From assembly GCA_003586115.2 (NCBI GenBank), contig QVOM02000025.1, forward strand, positions 81,752,704 through 81,816,703: a DNA stretch of 64,000 nucleotides. Reading direction: 5' to 3'. This document shows positions 55,076-64,000 of the stretch, piece by piece. Both the position numbers and the translations under genes were made by a program. The notes below the pieces were generated by a model. The model did no database searches and was not told the DNA's origin. It saw nothing but the letters and a program-made list of their open reading frames with translations. The DNA is from Salvator merianae (lineage: Eukaryota; Chordata; Lepidosauria; Squamata; Teiidae). Positions within the stretch are counted from its first letter, which is position 1. The number at the start of each line of letters is the position of its first letter.

Positions 55076-55770
55076 CTGATTGATCAAGGCAAGAGCTTAT
55101 AGAGACAAGTTTGACAAGCAAACTTTGCTTTTTCCATGCCTCTGCTTCTTCCACACAGTAATCACTACCTGTTCTGTCTTCCTCTCCTCCCTCCCGCTGC
55201 TATTCCTAAGGTGAGATCCTTCCAGGACTGCCAACCCTTCCAGCAATTGTCCTCCTCCACAACGTACATCTTTAGAAGGTGCTAAATCCACACCTATAGC
55301 CAGCTGGCCTTTGGAAGTTTCCTCCAACCCCTAGATTCCCATTCATTTTAATCACTCAAGTTGCACGTTTTCACACAACATATCTGAAGAACGTATGCCT
55401 CCATTGCAGTATATGTCAAGGTTGCAATGTATGTCAAAGACCTGTGAAAAGCAGTTCTACAATACAAGGAGAGCAAGCATAATCCATGTGTGTGTCTGTG
55501 TGCCTCCAGGGTGTGAAAGCAAATTTGTAGAAGAACACACTTGCCGTATGGCATTGGGAGGAGGTGGGCATAATGGTTGCTGACAACCATTGGGAATGGT
55601 GGCACAGAGGGCAAGGGAGCTAAAAGGGAGTGGAAGTACAGCCCAAGTACCAGTAGCGTTAGTGGTAGGACAAATACTTAAAGGCTACAGTTCTGTGCGG
55701 ATTTTCCATTGAAAGTCTCACTGAACTTAATGTGTTATGCTCATTTTCGTCAACTGTCAAATGAAATAGG
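55076..55770. other. Unique sequence
   Basis: Nothing recognised. Confidence 0.4.
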
Positions 55771-55773
55771 TAT

Positions 55774-55971
55774 GGCTGTGATCAGACATAACAATAGGGG
55801 TGCCTCAGAGATGCCTCAGAAATACACTGTGTAGCCCCAACCTTCTCTAATCCACCTTTTCTAGCATAGAATGGGGGGGAGGGGCAGACTGGTGGGTGTG
55901 AACAATCCTACCTCAGCCTTCAATAAGACACTTCAGAGATGCTTTTTTTCTGCCTGTCTCTGATCACAGCC
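55774..55971. mobile_element. MITE with GGCTGTGATCAGACA termini and TAT duplication
   Basis: Left GGCTGTGATCAGACATAAC and right CTGCCTGTCTCTGATCACAGCC. TAT at 55771-55773 and 55972-55974. Length 198 bp. The termini resemble M4 (GGGTGTGATCAGACA), so it may be a short M4 relative. Confidence 0.9.
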
Positions 55972-55974
55972 TAT

Positions 55975-57119
55975 AAAGGAGTCAGGGAGAGCAGACTCAA
56001 GCTCTGAGTCTCCAGGTGGGAGGCACCACCCATTTTTTTTAAGGACTAACTGCTCATAAATGTAACAAAGGAAGTATCCAGGTGATCCAAAATAATATAT
56101 ATATTTTAATAGTACATATATTTAAATATATATGGATAACATCTATGGCAAATTTAATAATATGAGGTAACTGAAAATATTCTAAAGAAGAAAATCAGCT
56201 GTAAAGTTCTGTGACAATAAAGGAAATAGAGTCAGCTGCCCTGTTTTAGTCAATAAAGAGTCCAATTATGGTATAATAAAGTAAAAAGCCAAGTCCTACT
56301 AAGCCAAGGGCAGACAGTAAATCCTTATTGGCTCTGGAAGGCCATATCAACCAGCTGTCAAGGTTGTAATTTCTTTTGGAATAACCTATTGAAGACTCCA
56401 GTCAAATAATTTCTGCAGAAACACTTCACAAGCCTAGCTTGCTCGTCGATTTGAGAAGTACTGCAGGCTCAGTTTTAGCCACGTTGAAATGTTTCCTTTT
56501 GTCACGTTTTCAGTCTGGTGAAATTCAATCAGAGGCTATTTGTACTATGCAACACTAATTCAACAAACAACCAAATATTATAAGATCAAATAAGAAAAGA
56601 GAACCTGAAATCTATCAGTGACCTATTGACCCACCATATCTCAATGGGAGAGGGTCAGCTTTATACACACAAGATTCCAGGTTCAGTTAAATCATGAGCA
56701 AAATAGGAAATCTTTTGTCATTCAAAATAATCAATACTGTTCAAGAGGAACCCATGATCAGTTTCAGTATAACAACAACCTTATATGTTTACCCTTAACC
56801 TGCTCCACATAGTTCTGAGACTCAGGTTGCTTCTGTATGAAGATAGTTTGTCCTTAGAGTAAGGATGAAGAAAAAATTGTTACATGGCCTGTGTCTGCGA
56901 CTTTGATAACAAGCAAATTTATTTCTTTTCAACTGTCTAAGCTCATTTCAATTCCTTGGATATACAGTCTCCTCCTTTTTCTGGTGCCCAGACTGGTGTC
57001 TCTCAGGGCAAACAGTCCTTATTTGTCCTCCTTTTAAAATCATCAATTCATAAGATCTTTTCCTCACTTGGATGTCTTTGGAACTCTTTAGTTTAAGTGT
57101 TAATTGCCATTCCTCTGGT
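55975..57119. other. Unique AT-rich sequence
   Basis: It contains an (AT)-rich stretch at 56093-56130. No gene or repeat recognised. Confidence 0.4.
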
Positions 57120-57122
57120 TAA

Positions 57123-57500
57123 GGTCCCATGCAGATGGGGGGGGGAACATAGTGCCATTATGGTGCTGCTATGGTGGGACTGCCACAAGTATCCATGGCA
57201 ACTCCACCATAGCTACACTATATGTCCGCTAAAATACACAACAGCCTATTTCAGGAAAGCCCAATGCTCGTGGTGGGTTTTCCCAAAATAGCGCTATTGC
57301 TTACCTTCTGAAGGAAGCTGCCATCTTCGGTGTGGCCACTGTGCATGTGCACAGCGAAATACCTGGATGTGCATGTCATTAAAATATGCAAGACAGTGTG
57401 GGGTCCCATGTTGTCTAGCCAACAGACAATAATTCTTCGGAGACTTTGCTCCAGAATATTACCAGTTAGCATGATATTTGGCCAGCATCTGGGGCTGGCT
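57123..57500. mobile_element. M5-type MITE (copy 4)
   Basis: Left GGTCCCATGCAGATGGGG; right CCAGCATCTGGGGCTGGCT. TAA flanks at 57120-57122 and 57501-57503. Internal hairpin at 57169-57212. The right half matches 18266-18531. The termini are decayed, so the duplication is less secure than in other copies. Confidence 0.72.
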
Positions 57501-57579
57501 TAAGTCTCATGCATTATTGTTACCATCCATAATAGTTGTTGTTGTTATTACTACTGTTACCCACCTTCTCTTTCTCCCT

Positions 57580-57830
57580 CCCACCCTGGCAGGGCTACAT
57601 TCAGAGGAACTAGGAATCAAAGGCCCAGATGAAGAGGTACATTTTAACCAGGTGCCAAAAAACATATAAAGTTGGCATCTGGCATTCCTCCACTGGGAGG
57701 CTATTCCAAACCCAGGGTGCCATCACAGAAAAGGCCCTCTCACATGCTGCAGCCTCTCGCACCCCTGAGGCAGCAGAACTACAGGAAGGCCCTCAGTTAG
57801 TGATCTTAAAGCAAGGGCAGGTCTATATGG
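57580..57830 (-). mobile_element. L2-like LINE C-terminal fragment
   Basis: The plus strand GGGAGGCTATTCCAAACCCA and GGGTGCCATCACAGAAAAGG is the complement of the L2 block 'CCTTTTCTGTGATGGCACCC..TTTGGAATAGCCTCCC'. The frame is broken. Confidence 0.65.
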
Positions 57831-59224
57831 GAAAGAAAAGAAAAAAAAAATGTTGGTTCTTATTCTGCTCTACTTCATACTGGTGAGAATGTACTTGGAA
57901 TACTATGTGCAATATGATTACTGCTTGAGTAAGGACACTAACACCTGCTGTTTTAGCAAGCAGCAGTAGTTTGATTCATAATCGCTGGAACCAAATCCAT
58001 CAGCTAATTGATTTCATTCACAAAAGTGGGATTTACTTGATTTAATTTCTTGGCACTCTGTGCCAGAGCTCGCAAGAAATGACATTAATGCAGCAGGAAG
58101 TGGAGAGGGGGGAGCTGAAAGTGATGTAGAGAGATTAGGCCAGCATCTTGTTTTTTGTCAAAATGCCAGAGACTCTTGAAACATAATCCATTAACTTCTA
58201 ACGCAAGAGAAGAAAAGCTATACCTGATTGAAGAATGTTTTAAAGCAGTAGAAGTCTTTAATTCGATTAGGGAGGAGACTTAATTACCAAATTTCTTCTT
58301 CCTTCTCTTTTAGTGCAAAAACTCATCTTCCAAGTTCAAATCAGTCCTGCCCAAGAGGCCAGGGGGTTTTCAGAAGCAGTTTGTGCATTTTCAGAAGTAC
58401 AAAATGAATATTCAGTAAATAAATATTGAAGAAGGGAAACTTCAACGAACGCCTCAGAAAACTAAATAAATAACACTTCACGCTACACCGTTTGTTTCTC
58501 CTAGATAGCTTCTGCCTCAGCAAAATTGATTTTTTTTTTTTACCTATCACCATAAATTATAAATTTATTCACAAAGAAAACAAAAAAATTAAAAAAGGGG
58601 GGGATATCTTGCTCTAAGGATTATTATTTCTAAAAAGGATGAGGCTTCTTGTTGTAGTTGAAATTATACTGTCCAAGCATATAGCTTATTTGCATTGGGA
58701 GTGTTGCGGCCCAGACATGACAGCACCACATCAGAAGCCTGTATCTCTTTGTAGCATGCAAGGGTCCAAATTTTGCCCCATGCCACTGAATGCTACTTCT
58801 GTATAGTGCCTATATCCTATGGTTTTCAGAAGAAGAGTGCTTCAGAAACTAGAGACTCATAGTCCAAAGATGTCGCTCCAATCACAGGTTTTGCAACTAG
58901 GAACAGGATTCTGCAACATTGCACAATTCTGCCCGAGGGCAGGCAAGTCCACAGACCACTTACAACTTACAGGCAATAGGCTAACTAAGGAGTTAACAGG
59001 ATACCTTATTATGCCCCACTGGCTTTTCTAGTTCAGGCTTAGATCACAGATATATTTGTCATATTTATTGATGACAAAGAGAAGTAAGTTAGGGGAGAGG
59101 GAAAGATGCCCACAAGTTGGACTTTAGTTCTAAGCAGAAGAGAATATAGACATACAGGCCATAACTAAAATCTAGTAGATGGATGGAAATGAATGGGATT
59201 AACAGTAAGGAGAGACTAGAGGAT
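57831..59224. other. Unique AT-rich sequence
   Basis: The 57930-58310 segment is repeat-free and CNE-like in composition. No coding gene is supported. Confidence 0.35.
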
Positions 59225-59289
59225 ACACTGAATAGGGATGTGCATGAATGAAAACTGTGTGTTTGGTTCAATGGTGAATAAGTTAATCG

Positions 59290-59833
59290 CTACAAAGTTT
59301 TTGCAAGTATAATGGGAACAAGGTTGAAACATGTGCTACAAGAATTTATTCATCAAGATCAAGCAGGATTTCTCCGCAAGAGATAAATGAAAGACAATAT
59401 AAGAACTATAATTGATGTTATACAATATTTAGAGTCTCATAATGAAGTACAAGCAGCGCTAATCTTTCTAGATGCAGAAAAAGCTTTTGATAATCTGAAT
59501 TGGAACTTTATGTTTAATCTTCTAGACAGGATGAATTTCAGAGAGAACTTTACAAAATGGATTAGAGCAATATATGCAACTCAGTCAGCTCAACTTACAA
59601 TAAATGGAGAAGTCTCACAAAAAATTCCAGTACAAAAAGATACAAGACAAGGAGATCCACTCTCACCATTTCTATTTATATTGGCACTAGAGGTAATGAA
59701 TAGAGCTATAAGGCAAGAGACAAACATTAAAGGTCTGAAGATTAAAAAAGAAGAGTACAGATTAAGAGCATTTGCAGATGATATAGTGATTATTTTGAAA
59801 GATCCAAATGAATCGATAGAAACAAACTTTTGA
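59290..59833 (+). pseudogene. L1 ORF2 reverse transcriptase core
   Basis: This encodes the central part of L1 reverse transcriptase, which copies the L1 RNA at nicked target DNA. Upstream of an early stop, residues H-x-D-Q-A-G-F-L-R belong to the RT0/RT1 region. From 59387 the frame is open: motif A D-A-E-K-A-F-D (first Asp at 59471), T-R-Q-G-D-P-L-S-P-F-L-F (motif B), and the catalytic F-A-D-D at 59771-59782. All three catalytic aspartates are present. In-frame TAA at 59382-59384 and a frameshift near 59820 break it. A human L1-like F-A-D-D is used where most RTs have Y-x-D-D. The endonuclease domain is absent, so this copy is immobile. Confidence 0.93.
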
Positions 59834-60774
59834 TAGAGACGTTTGGGAGCATGGCAGGACTGAAAATCAATGAGAAAAAGACTAAAATACTGGTTAAAAA
59901 TATGAGAAAGAAAGAACAAGAACATCTGGGAAGAAAATCTGATTTTGACATAGAAAAGAAAGTTAAATATTTAGGTGTGTGGCTGACTAAACAAAACTTG
60001 GCATTGTACCAGAAACTTTGGTCTCAAATCAAGCAAGACTTGGAAAGATGGTCCAAATTGAAATTATTGTTATTGAGTAGAATCTCAGTCTTAAAAATGA
60101 ATGTTCTGCCAAGAATGATGTTTTTGTTTCAATCTATACCAGTAATAATCAAGGAAGAGGTATTTAAGCAGTGGCAAAAGGACTTGACAAGATTTATATG
60201 GCAAGGCAAAAAGCCAAGAATACGTTTCAAATTGATGCAAGATGCAAAAGAAAGAGGAGGGTGGGGTCTTCTAAAGTTAAAATTATACTACGCCACTTGT
60301 TGCTTAAACTGGATTGCTAAATGGTTTTGGCTAAGAGATAAAAGATTGTTGCAGTTGGAAGGCTTTGATTTAAGATATGGTTGGCATGGTTACTTATGGT
60401 ATGATAAGATAAAGGTAAATGCTGCATTTAAGAATCATTATGTAAGACATGCATTATGGATAATTTGGAGTAAATGCAAAAGTAAACTATACCTTAAAAT
60501 ACAAATGTGGGTTTCACCACATGAAGGTTTGTTTAAAGAATTTGGGAGAAGAGAAAGATGGATCAAATATGAAGAGGTGTTGAGTAAAAATAATGAAATG
60601 GATGATTTTTTCTCGAAAACAAGAGAACAGTTAAACCAGGAGGGGCTAGAGGTACAATGGTTAATGTATGCTCAACTGATGGATGTTTTTAAAGAAGATA
60701 AAAGAAGGATGAATTTCGAATTAAAAGACAGAAATGGGAAGAGGAATTGGAAAAAGAAGAAAGGGGGATTATAG
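59830..60774 (+). pseudogene. L1 ORF2 thumb and connection region
   Basis: This continues the same polyprotein in another phase. It opens with L-I-E-T-F-G-S-M-A-G-L-K-I-N-E-K-K-T, the conserved stretch just after motif C, then K-Y-L-G-V-W-L-T, W-S-K-L-K-L-L-L-L-S-R-I-S-V-L-K-M-N-V-L-P-R-M, F-I-W-Q-G-K-K-P-R-I, and G-G-W-G-L-L-K-L-K-L-Y-Y-A. The order matches L1 ORF2. It leaves phase at about 60720-60750 (the alternative phase continues as E-E-E-L-E-K-E-E). Confidence 0.93.
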
Positions 60775-61435
60775 GGGTACTGTATGATTTCCTTTTGAAA
60801 ATAGAATTAGAACAAGAGCAAGTTAAAGAATGTATGATAACTTGGGCAAAACATTTTGGCTATAATATTTTGATGGACCAATGGGAAAAATTGTGGACTA
60901 AAGATATGAAATTTACTGTATGTACTATGTTGAAAGAGAATATTTATAAGATGAAGTATCGATGGTACTTAACACTTTTAAAATTTCAAAAATGTATCAA
61001 GACATGTCAAGTAAGCGTTGGAAATGTAAGAAGCACGAGGGTACTTTTTACCATATGTGGTGGACTTGTGTAAAACCTAAAAAGTTTTGGGTTCAAATTC
61101 ATACAGTTATGCAGAAAATCTTAAAGACAAAATTTCCTTTTAGACCGAAACTATTTCTACTGGGGAAAATAGAAAATAATGTTGAGGGTGTCGATGTGTT
61201 ATTGCAAAATATGGTAACTGCAGCCAGAATTGTATATGCTCAGAAGTGGAAAGGGGAGATAATACCAACAGTGGGTGACTGGTTAGTTAAAATGATGGAG
61301 CTTGCCAAGATGGATAAATTGACAAATCTTTTGAGAAATAAGACAGTTGATAGGTTCTATGGAAACTGGAAACCCTTTATTGACTTTCTGCAAGAGCTGG
61401 ACAATGGACTTGTGATTGCTGGATTTGAAGAGTGA
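60747..61435 (+). pseudogene. L1 ORF2 C-terminal domain
   Basis: Two overlapping phases cover it: about 60747-60990 (D-F-L-L-K-I-E-L-E-Q-E-Q, W-A-K-H-F-G-Y-N-I, Y-R-W-Y-L-T) and 60962-61435 (S-K-M-Y-Q-D-M, W-K-C-K-K-H-E-G-T-F-Y-H-M-W-W-T-C, K-F-W-V-Q-I, ..A-A-R-I-V-Y-A-Q-K-W-K). The Cys/His cluster lacks its first Cys: codon 61016-61018 is CGT (Arg) where Cys is usual, while C, H and the last C remain. TGA stop at 61433-61435. The frameshift falls near 60965-60990. Confidence 0.9.
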
Positions 61436-61607
61436 TGAAGAAAGAAGACATTCGGTGAAGAAAAAGAAGGAATACAATAGGACGGGGAGGAATATGAAGT
61501 ATAGAAGAAACTGTCAATGAAGGAGGACATTGATAATAGTGATATAAGAATGTAATGTAGATTGTAATTTTATATATCTGAAACATAACAATAAAACGCT
61601 TAAAAAA
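61436..61607 (+). mobile_element. L1 3' UTR and poly(A) region
   Basis: A-rich sequence with the polyadenylation signal AATAAA at 61590-61595 and an 8-A terminal tract directly before the second duplication copy. The short A-tract suggests erosion or a limited tail. Confidence 0.85.
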
Positions 61608-61892
61608 AATGGTGAATCAGTTAATCGAACAAATTATTGTTTGTGTTTGTTTCCGAACTTGTTTGAAAAAAAATTTTTTTTAATTGAAAAAGTGTTTTTC
61701 AATGGAAAAACACAGTAAACACAAGCTGTTTGATGGAACTGTTCGTGTTTGCGAGCAGCAGACTGGTTCAGTTCATTTAAATTTTCAGATATCCAAACAA
61801 CCATGTTTGGTTCGATGTGAACATTCGCAAACACAAATTGTTTGATTGAATTTTCAAGCACAAACCTAAGTTTGCACATCCTTAACACTGAA

Positions 61893-62567
61893 GCAAACTA
61901 CCTTGAGAACTGGTACTGGCTCATAAAAGTAGTTTAATATCCCCCCTGCCCAAACCATGGTGTTCTGGTAAAACCTGAGAAGGAAATCAAAAATGCATCC
62001 CAAAGAAGAAGTCAGAGTAAATGCCTGCTGAAACCATGTTCAAAAGGTTAAAATTCCTAGATACTATAAAATGATTGTGCACTTCAGTACTTCACTGTAG
62101 ACTCAACTTGGAGAGATGCGGTCCTGGAATTAATCTTAAGTAACACAAGAGAAATAATGAAGTTGAACCAAATGGAAATTGTGGTTACAGTGTTACAAAA
62201 TTCAACATTTGTAAATGTAAAAAATTGCAAAGGAAGCTAAAGTGACTTTAAAAGAGGGAATTTCTTATGACTAGCCCCCTTTTGATGATTTTGTTGTTTT
62301 ATTGTACATGGGAATATATTTCTATATTATATATTATAAAATCATTACCTTGTTGTCTCCAAAAGGCTAACACAATTGAGTCAGACTGCTAAAGAACATC
62401 TTAAGTGTCAAAATGTGGCCCAGTTTGCACTTACCAGACTGAAATGGTCTAATAACAGACAATTCCAGGCCAATCAAGATTATTTTGCACTGATCAAGAT
62501 CATTTTGCATTTTGCGTGCAGACACAAAATGTGAATGGCTAGAATGGATCAGCATTGCAGAGTCAAA
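61893..62567. other. Unique AT-rich sequence
   Basis: Nothing recognised. Confidence 0.4.
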
Positions 62568-62728
62568 AGGCTTTTTCACACTTTTAACCGTAGAACAGGA
62601 TAATTATCCTGTTCCGGCCACTGCCATGACAACCAGCAATGCTATGCAATGGCGCAGCCATAGCCATGCCGCTCTGTATTCACACCCAGAAGCGGGTGCA
62701 AGCACAGTGTACCGGGAACAGTACGAAG
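62568..62728 (-). mobile_element. M3 element, truncated
   Basis: GGCTTTTTCACACTTTTAACC, then the subterminal hairpin AACAGGATAATTATCCTGTT, CCACTGCCATGACAACC, and CCAGAAGCGGGTGCAAGC...GTACCGGGAACAG, the complement of the M3 body. The other half is missing. Confidence 0.75.
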
Positions 62729-63184
62729 AAAGGGAAAGGAAATGCTACAATATGGTGACAAGGCTGTTGCCAGGAAAAACTAATAGAGCTTCAAATTCTG
62801 GTTCTTAAATTTGAATTGTGCATGCTTTTACTGCTCCATTGCCAGACCCTTATCTACATCTGGTTTATTGCTAGTGCTGTTTCCGGACATGTATTCCTGG
62901 CCCTATCTGTTTCTAAATTTAGCATGCATTAAACTCTCACAGGTAGATAGCTTTGGCTTCCAGGACATGAATAGCAAGGACATGCAACAGTTATTTTGAG
63001 AAGTATTACCTAATGAGTCACATTGGTTAAACAGTCAAGTTATCTTCCTCTTTCCTGGTCACATGCAAGAATAAAGCAGAACTGATAGGCACCAAACCTT
63101 CTTTCACTGCCAGAGAATAAAGACTTTCTAAAAACTGATTCCAATATATATACTTAATTTTCAAGGCAGGAATCAAAAGCTTTT
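62729..63184. other. Unique sequence
   Basis: Nothing recognised. Confidence 0.4.
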
Positions 63185-63280
63185 TTTTTTTTTTAATTTG
63201 CATTTTATCCCTCTCTATATCCAAAGGTCTCATGTCAGGTTACAACCATAAAAATATATATAAAATGAATACACTGAAAA
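63185..63280 (-). mobile_element. L2-like LINE 3' tail
   Basis: TTTGCATTTTATCCCTCTCTATATCCAAAGGTCTCATGTCAGGTTACAACCA: complement of the terminus also seen at 2.82-2.90 kb. Confidence 0.6.
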
Positions 63281-63764
63281 CAATAACTGTGCCTGCACTG
63301 TCTGAAGAGCTGGACAAACTTCCATGACAATGATCACCATTGCTAAACAGATCTGCAAATGTACAATAATGGGAGATACTGTATTTGCTGTCTGTCAGAG
63401 TGTTATCATGACAAGACGCTTTTCAGCTGTTTTAGAGTCACTTGTGCTGGTCATAGATTTCTGTAGAACTTCCCAGAGCTCCTCTACAATCCTCATGGAA
63501 AACATAGAAACTATCCTACCATTTTGTTTCATCTCAAATTTCCAGGATAAAATTGTCCCACCAGTCCTGGGTTTTTGCAGTAACACTCAAAATGTCAAGA
63601 AATGAGACATGGCATTCTCATGCCTTGCAGGAAACTCTGCAGATACCAACACCACTTTGAGATTTACAGACTGAAATTGAACACTAGTGGGAAAAAAGAC
63701 AACACAAATGCCAGCAGTTATTTGTGTAATTAGGAGCAATACCAAAGAAACTCAAGATGGCCTT
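63281..63764. other. Unique sequence
   Basis: A 93-codon frame (63324-63605) is antisense to another and has no motif. No gene is supported. Confidence 0.35.
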
Positions 63765-64000
63765 CTTATAGTTCTGCCTCTTTGAGAGGTGCATGGGGTG
63801 GTGACACATAAGAGGGCCTTTTCTGCAGTGGCCCCAGATTATGGAACACCATCCCTACGTTCACCAGGCACCTGGTTAAAACCCACGCCTTCACCCAGGT
63901 CTTTGACGTTTAGCCTCCTGTTAAGTGCCATCTTTCTATTATTGTGACCTGCTCTGGAACATGCAGGTGAAGGGTGGAATATAAATTTTTTAACAAATAA
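63765..64000 (+). mobile_element. L2-like LINE 3' end, reaching the window edge
   Basis: TTGAGAGGTGCATGG, AAGAGGGCCTTTTCTGCAGT, TTATGGAACACCATCCCTAC, GTTCACCAGGCACCTGG, CTTCACCCAGGTCTTTGACG, GACCTGCTCTGGAAC and GGAATATAAATTTTTTAACA: C-terminal code and tail of the L2-like family, close to 37973-38275. Confidence 0.78.

Larger units (their letters stand above)
59290..61607 (+). mobile_element. 5'-truncated L1 LINE (2.3 kb) with 20-bp target duplication
   Basis: The insert lies between two nearly identical 20-bp copies (59270-59289 and 61608-61627, one mismatch, core GGTGAAT.AGTTAATCG). It starts in the ORF2 reverse transcriptase domain, lacks ORF1 and the endonuclease, and ends with AATAAA at 61590-61595 and a short A-tract. 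The coding content is described in the next entries. Confidence 0.93.
59233..61884. mobile_element. hAT-type MITE hosting an L1
   Basis: The termini TAGGGATGTGCA and TGCACATCCTTA (one mismatch) are flanked by ACACTGAA at 59225-59232 and 61885-61892, a perfect 8-bp duplication characteristic of hAT transposition. Without the L1 the MITE is about 314 bp and AT-rich. No transposase is present. Confidence 0.9.

Noticed and set aside
1..64000. Endogenous retrovirus or LTR element
   Set aside because: No paired LTRs, primer-binding site, or Gag/Pol protease-integrase motifs were seen; all reverse transcriptase remnants belong to LINEs.

Overview
This window is vertebrate nuclear DNA with no recognisable protein-coding gene, rRNA or tRNA gene. 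It looks like intergenic or deep intronic sequence from a squamate reptile (lizard or snake). The evidence is the combination of a Bov-B (RTE) retrotransposon fragment, an L1 whose C-terminal domain ends in a WKC...HMWWTC-type motif, at least two CR1-superfamily LINE lineages, LINE-2-like 3' tails, several tRNA-derived SINEs (one with a Bov-B-like tail ending in CAACAACAA), and many short palindromic DNA transposons. A gecko-like source is possible, but the sequence alone does not prove it.

Layout. 1-9 kb: SINE/CR1 pieces, a palindromic MITE, a tRNA-SINE with an L2-like tail, two members of a ~0.4 kb DNA element, and a SINE with a perfect 11-bp target duplication. 9-24 kb: a MITE with TGT duplications, further ~0.4 kb elements, two dimeric SINEs, L1 3' relics, and a CR1 pair in opposite orientations (17.8 and 21.5 kb). 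24-27 kb: a Bov-B fragment with an (AAT)n tract in its ORF and a MITE in its 3' tail, then a hairpin-bearing MITE. 27-55 kb: many LINE tails of one CR1-like lineage, five of them with a tandemly repeated 3' unit, mixed with MITEs, L2-like tails and SINEs. 55-64 kb: more MITEs, a 2.3 kb 5'-truncated L1 with a 20-bp target duplication inserted into a hAT-type MITE that has its own 8-bp duplication, and an L2-like tail at the right edge.

The strongest story is the mobile-element record. At least six nested insertions can be ordered in time. Several different MITE families share GG...CC termini and 3-bp target duplications (TGT, TCA, TCA, TTT, TTA, CAT, TAT, possibly TAA), which suggests mobilisation by one superfamily, most like PIF/Harbinger. 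One duplication is confirmed because the insertion lies in a Bov-B tail whose uninterrupted form is known. A SINE dimer was inserted as a single unit, and a stem in one MITE family changes on both arms together. The remaining single-copy stretches hold no gene that I can support; a few AT-rich ones could be conserved non-coding elements.
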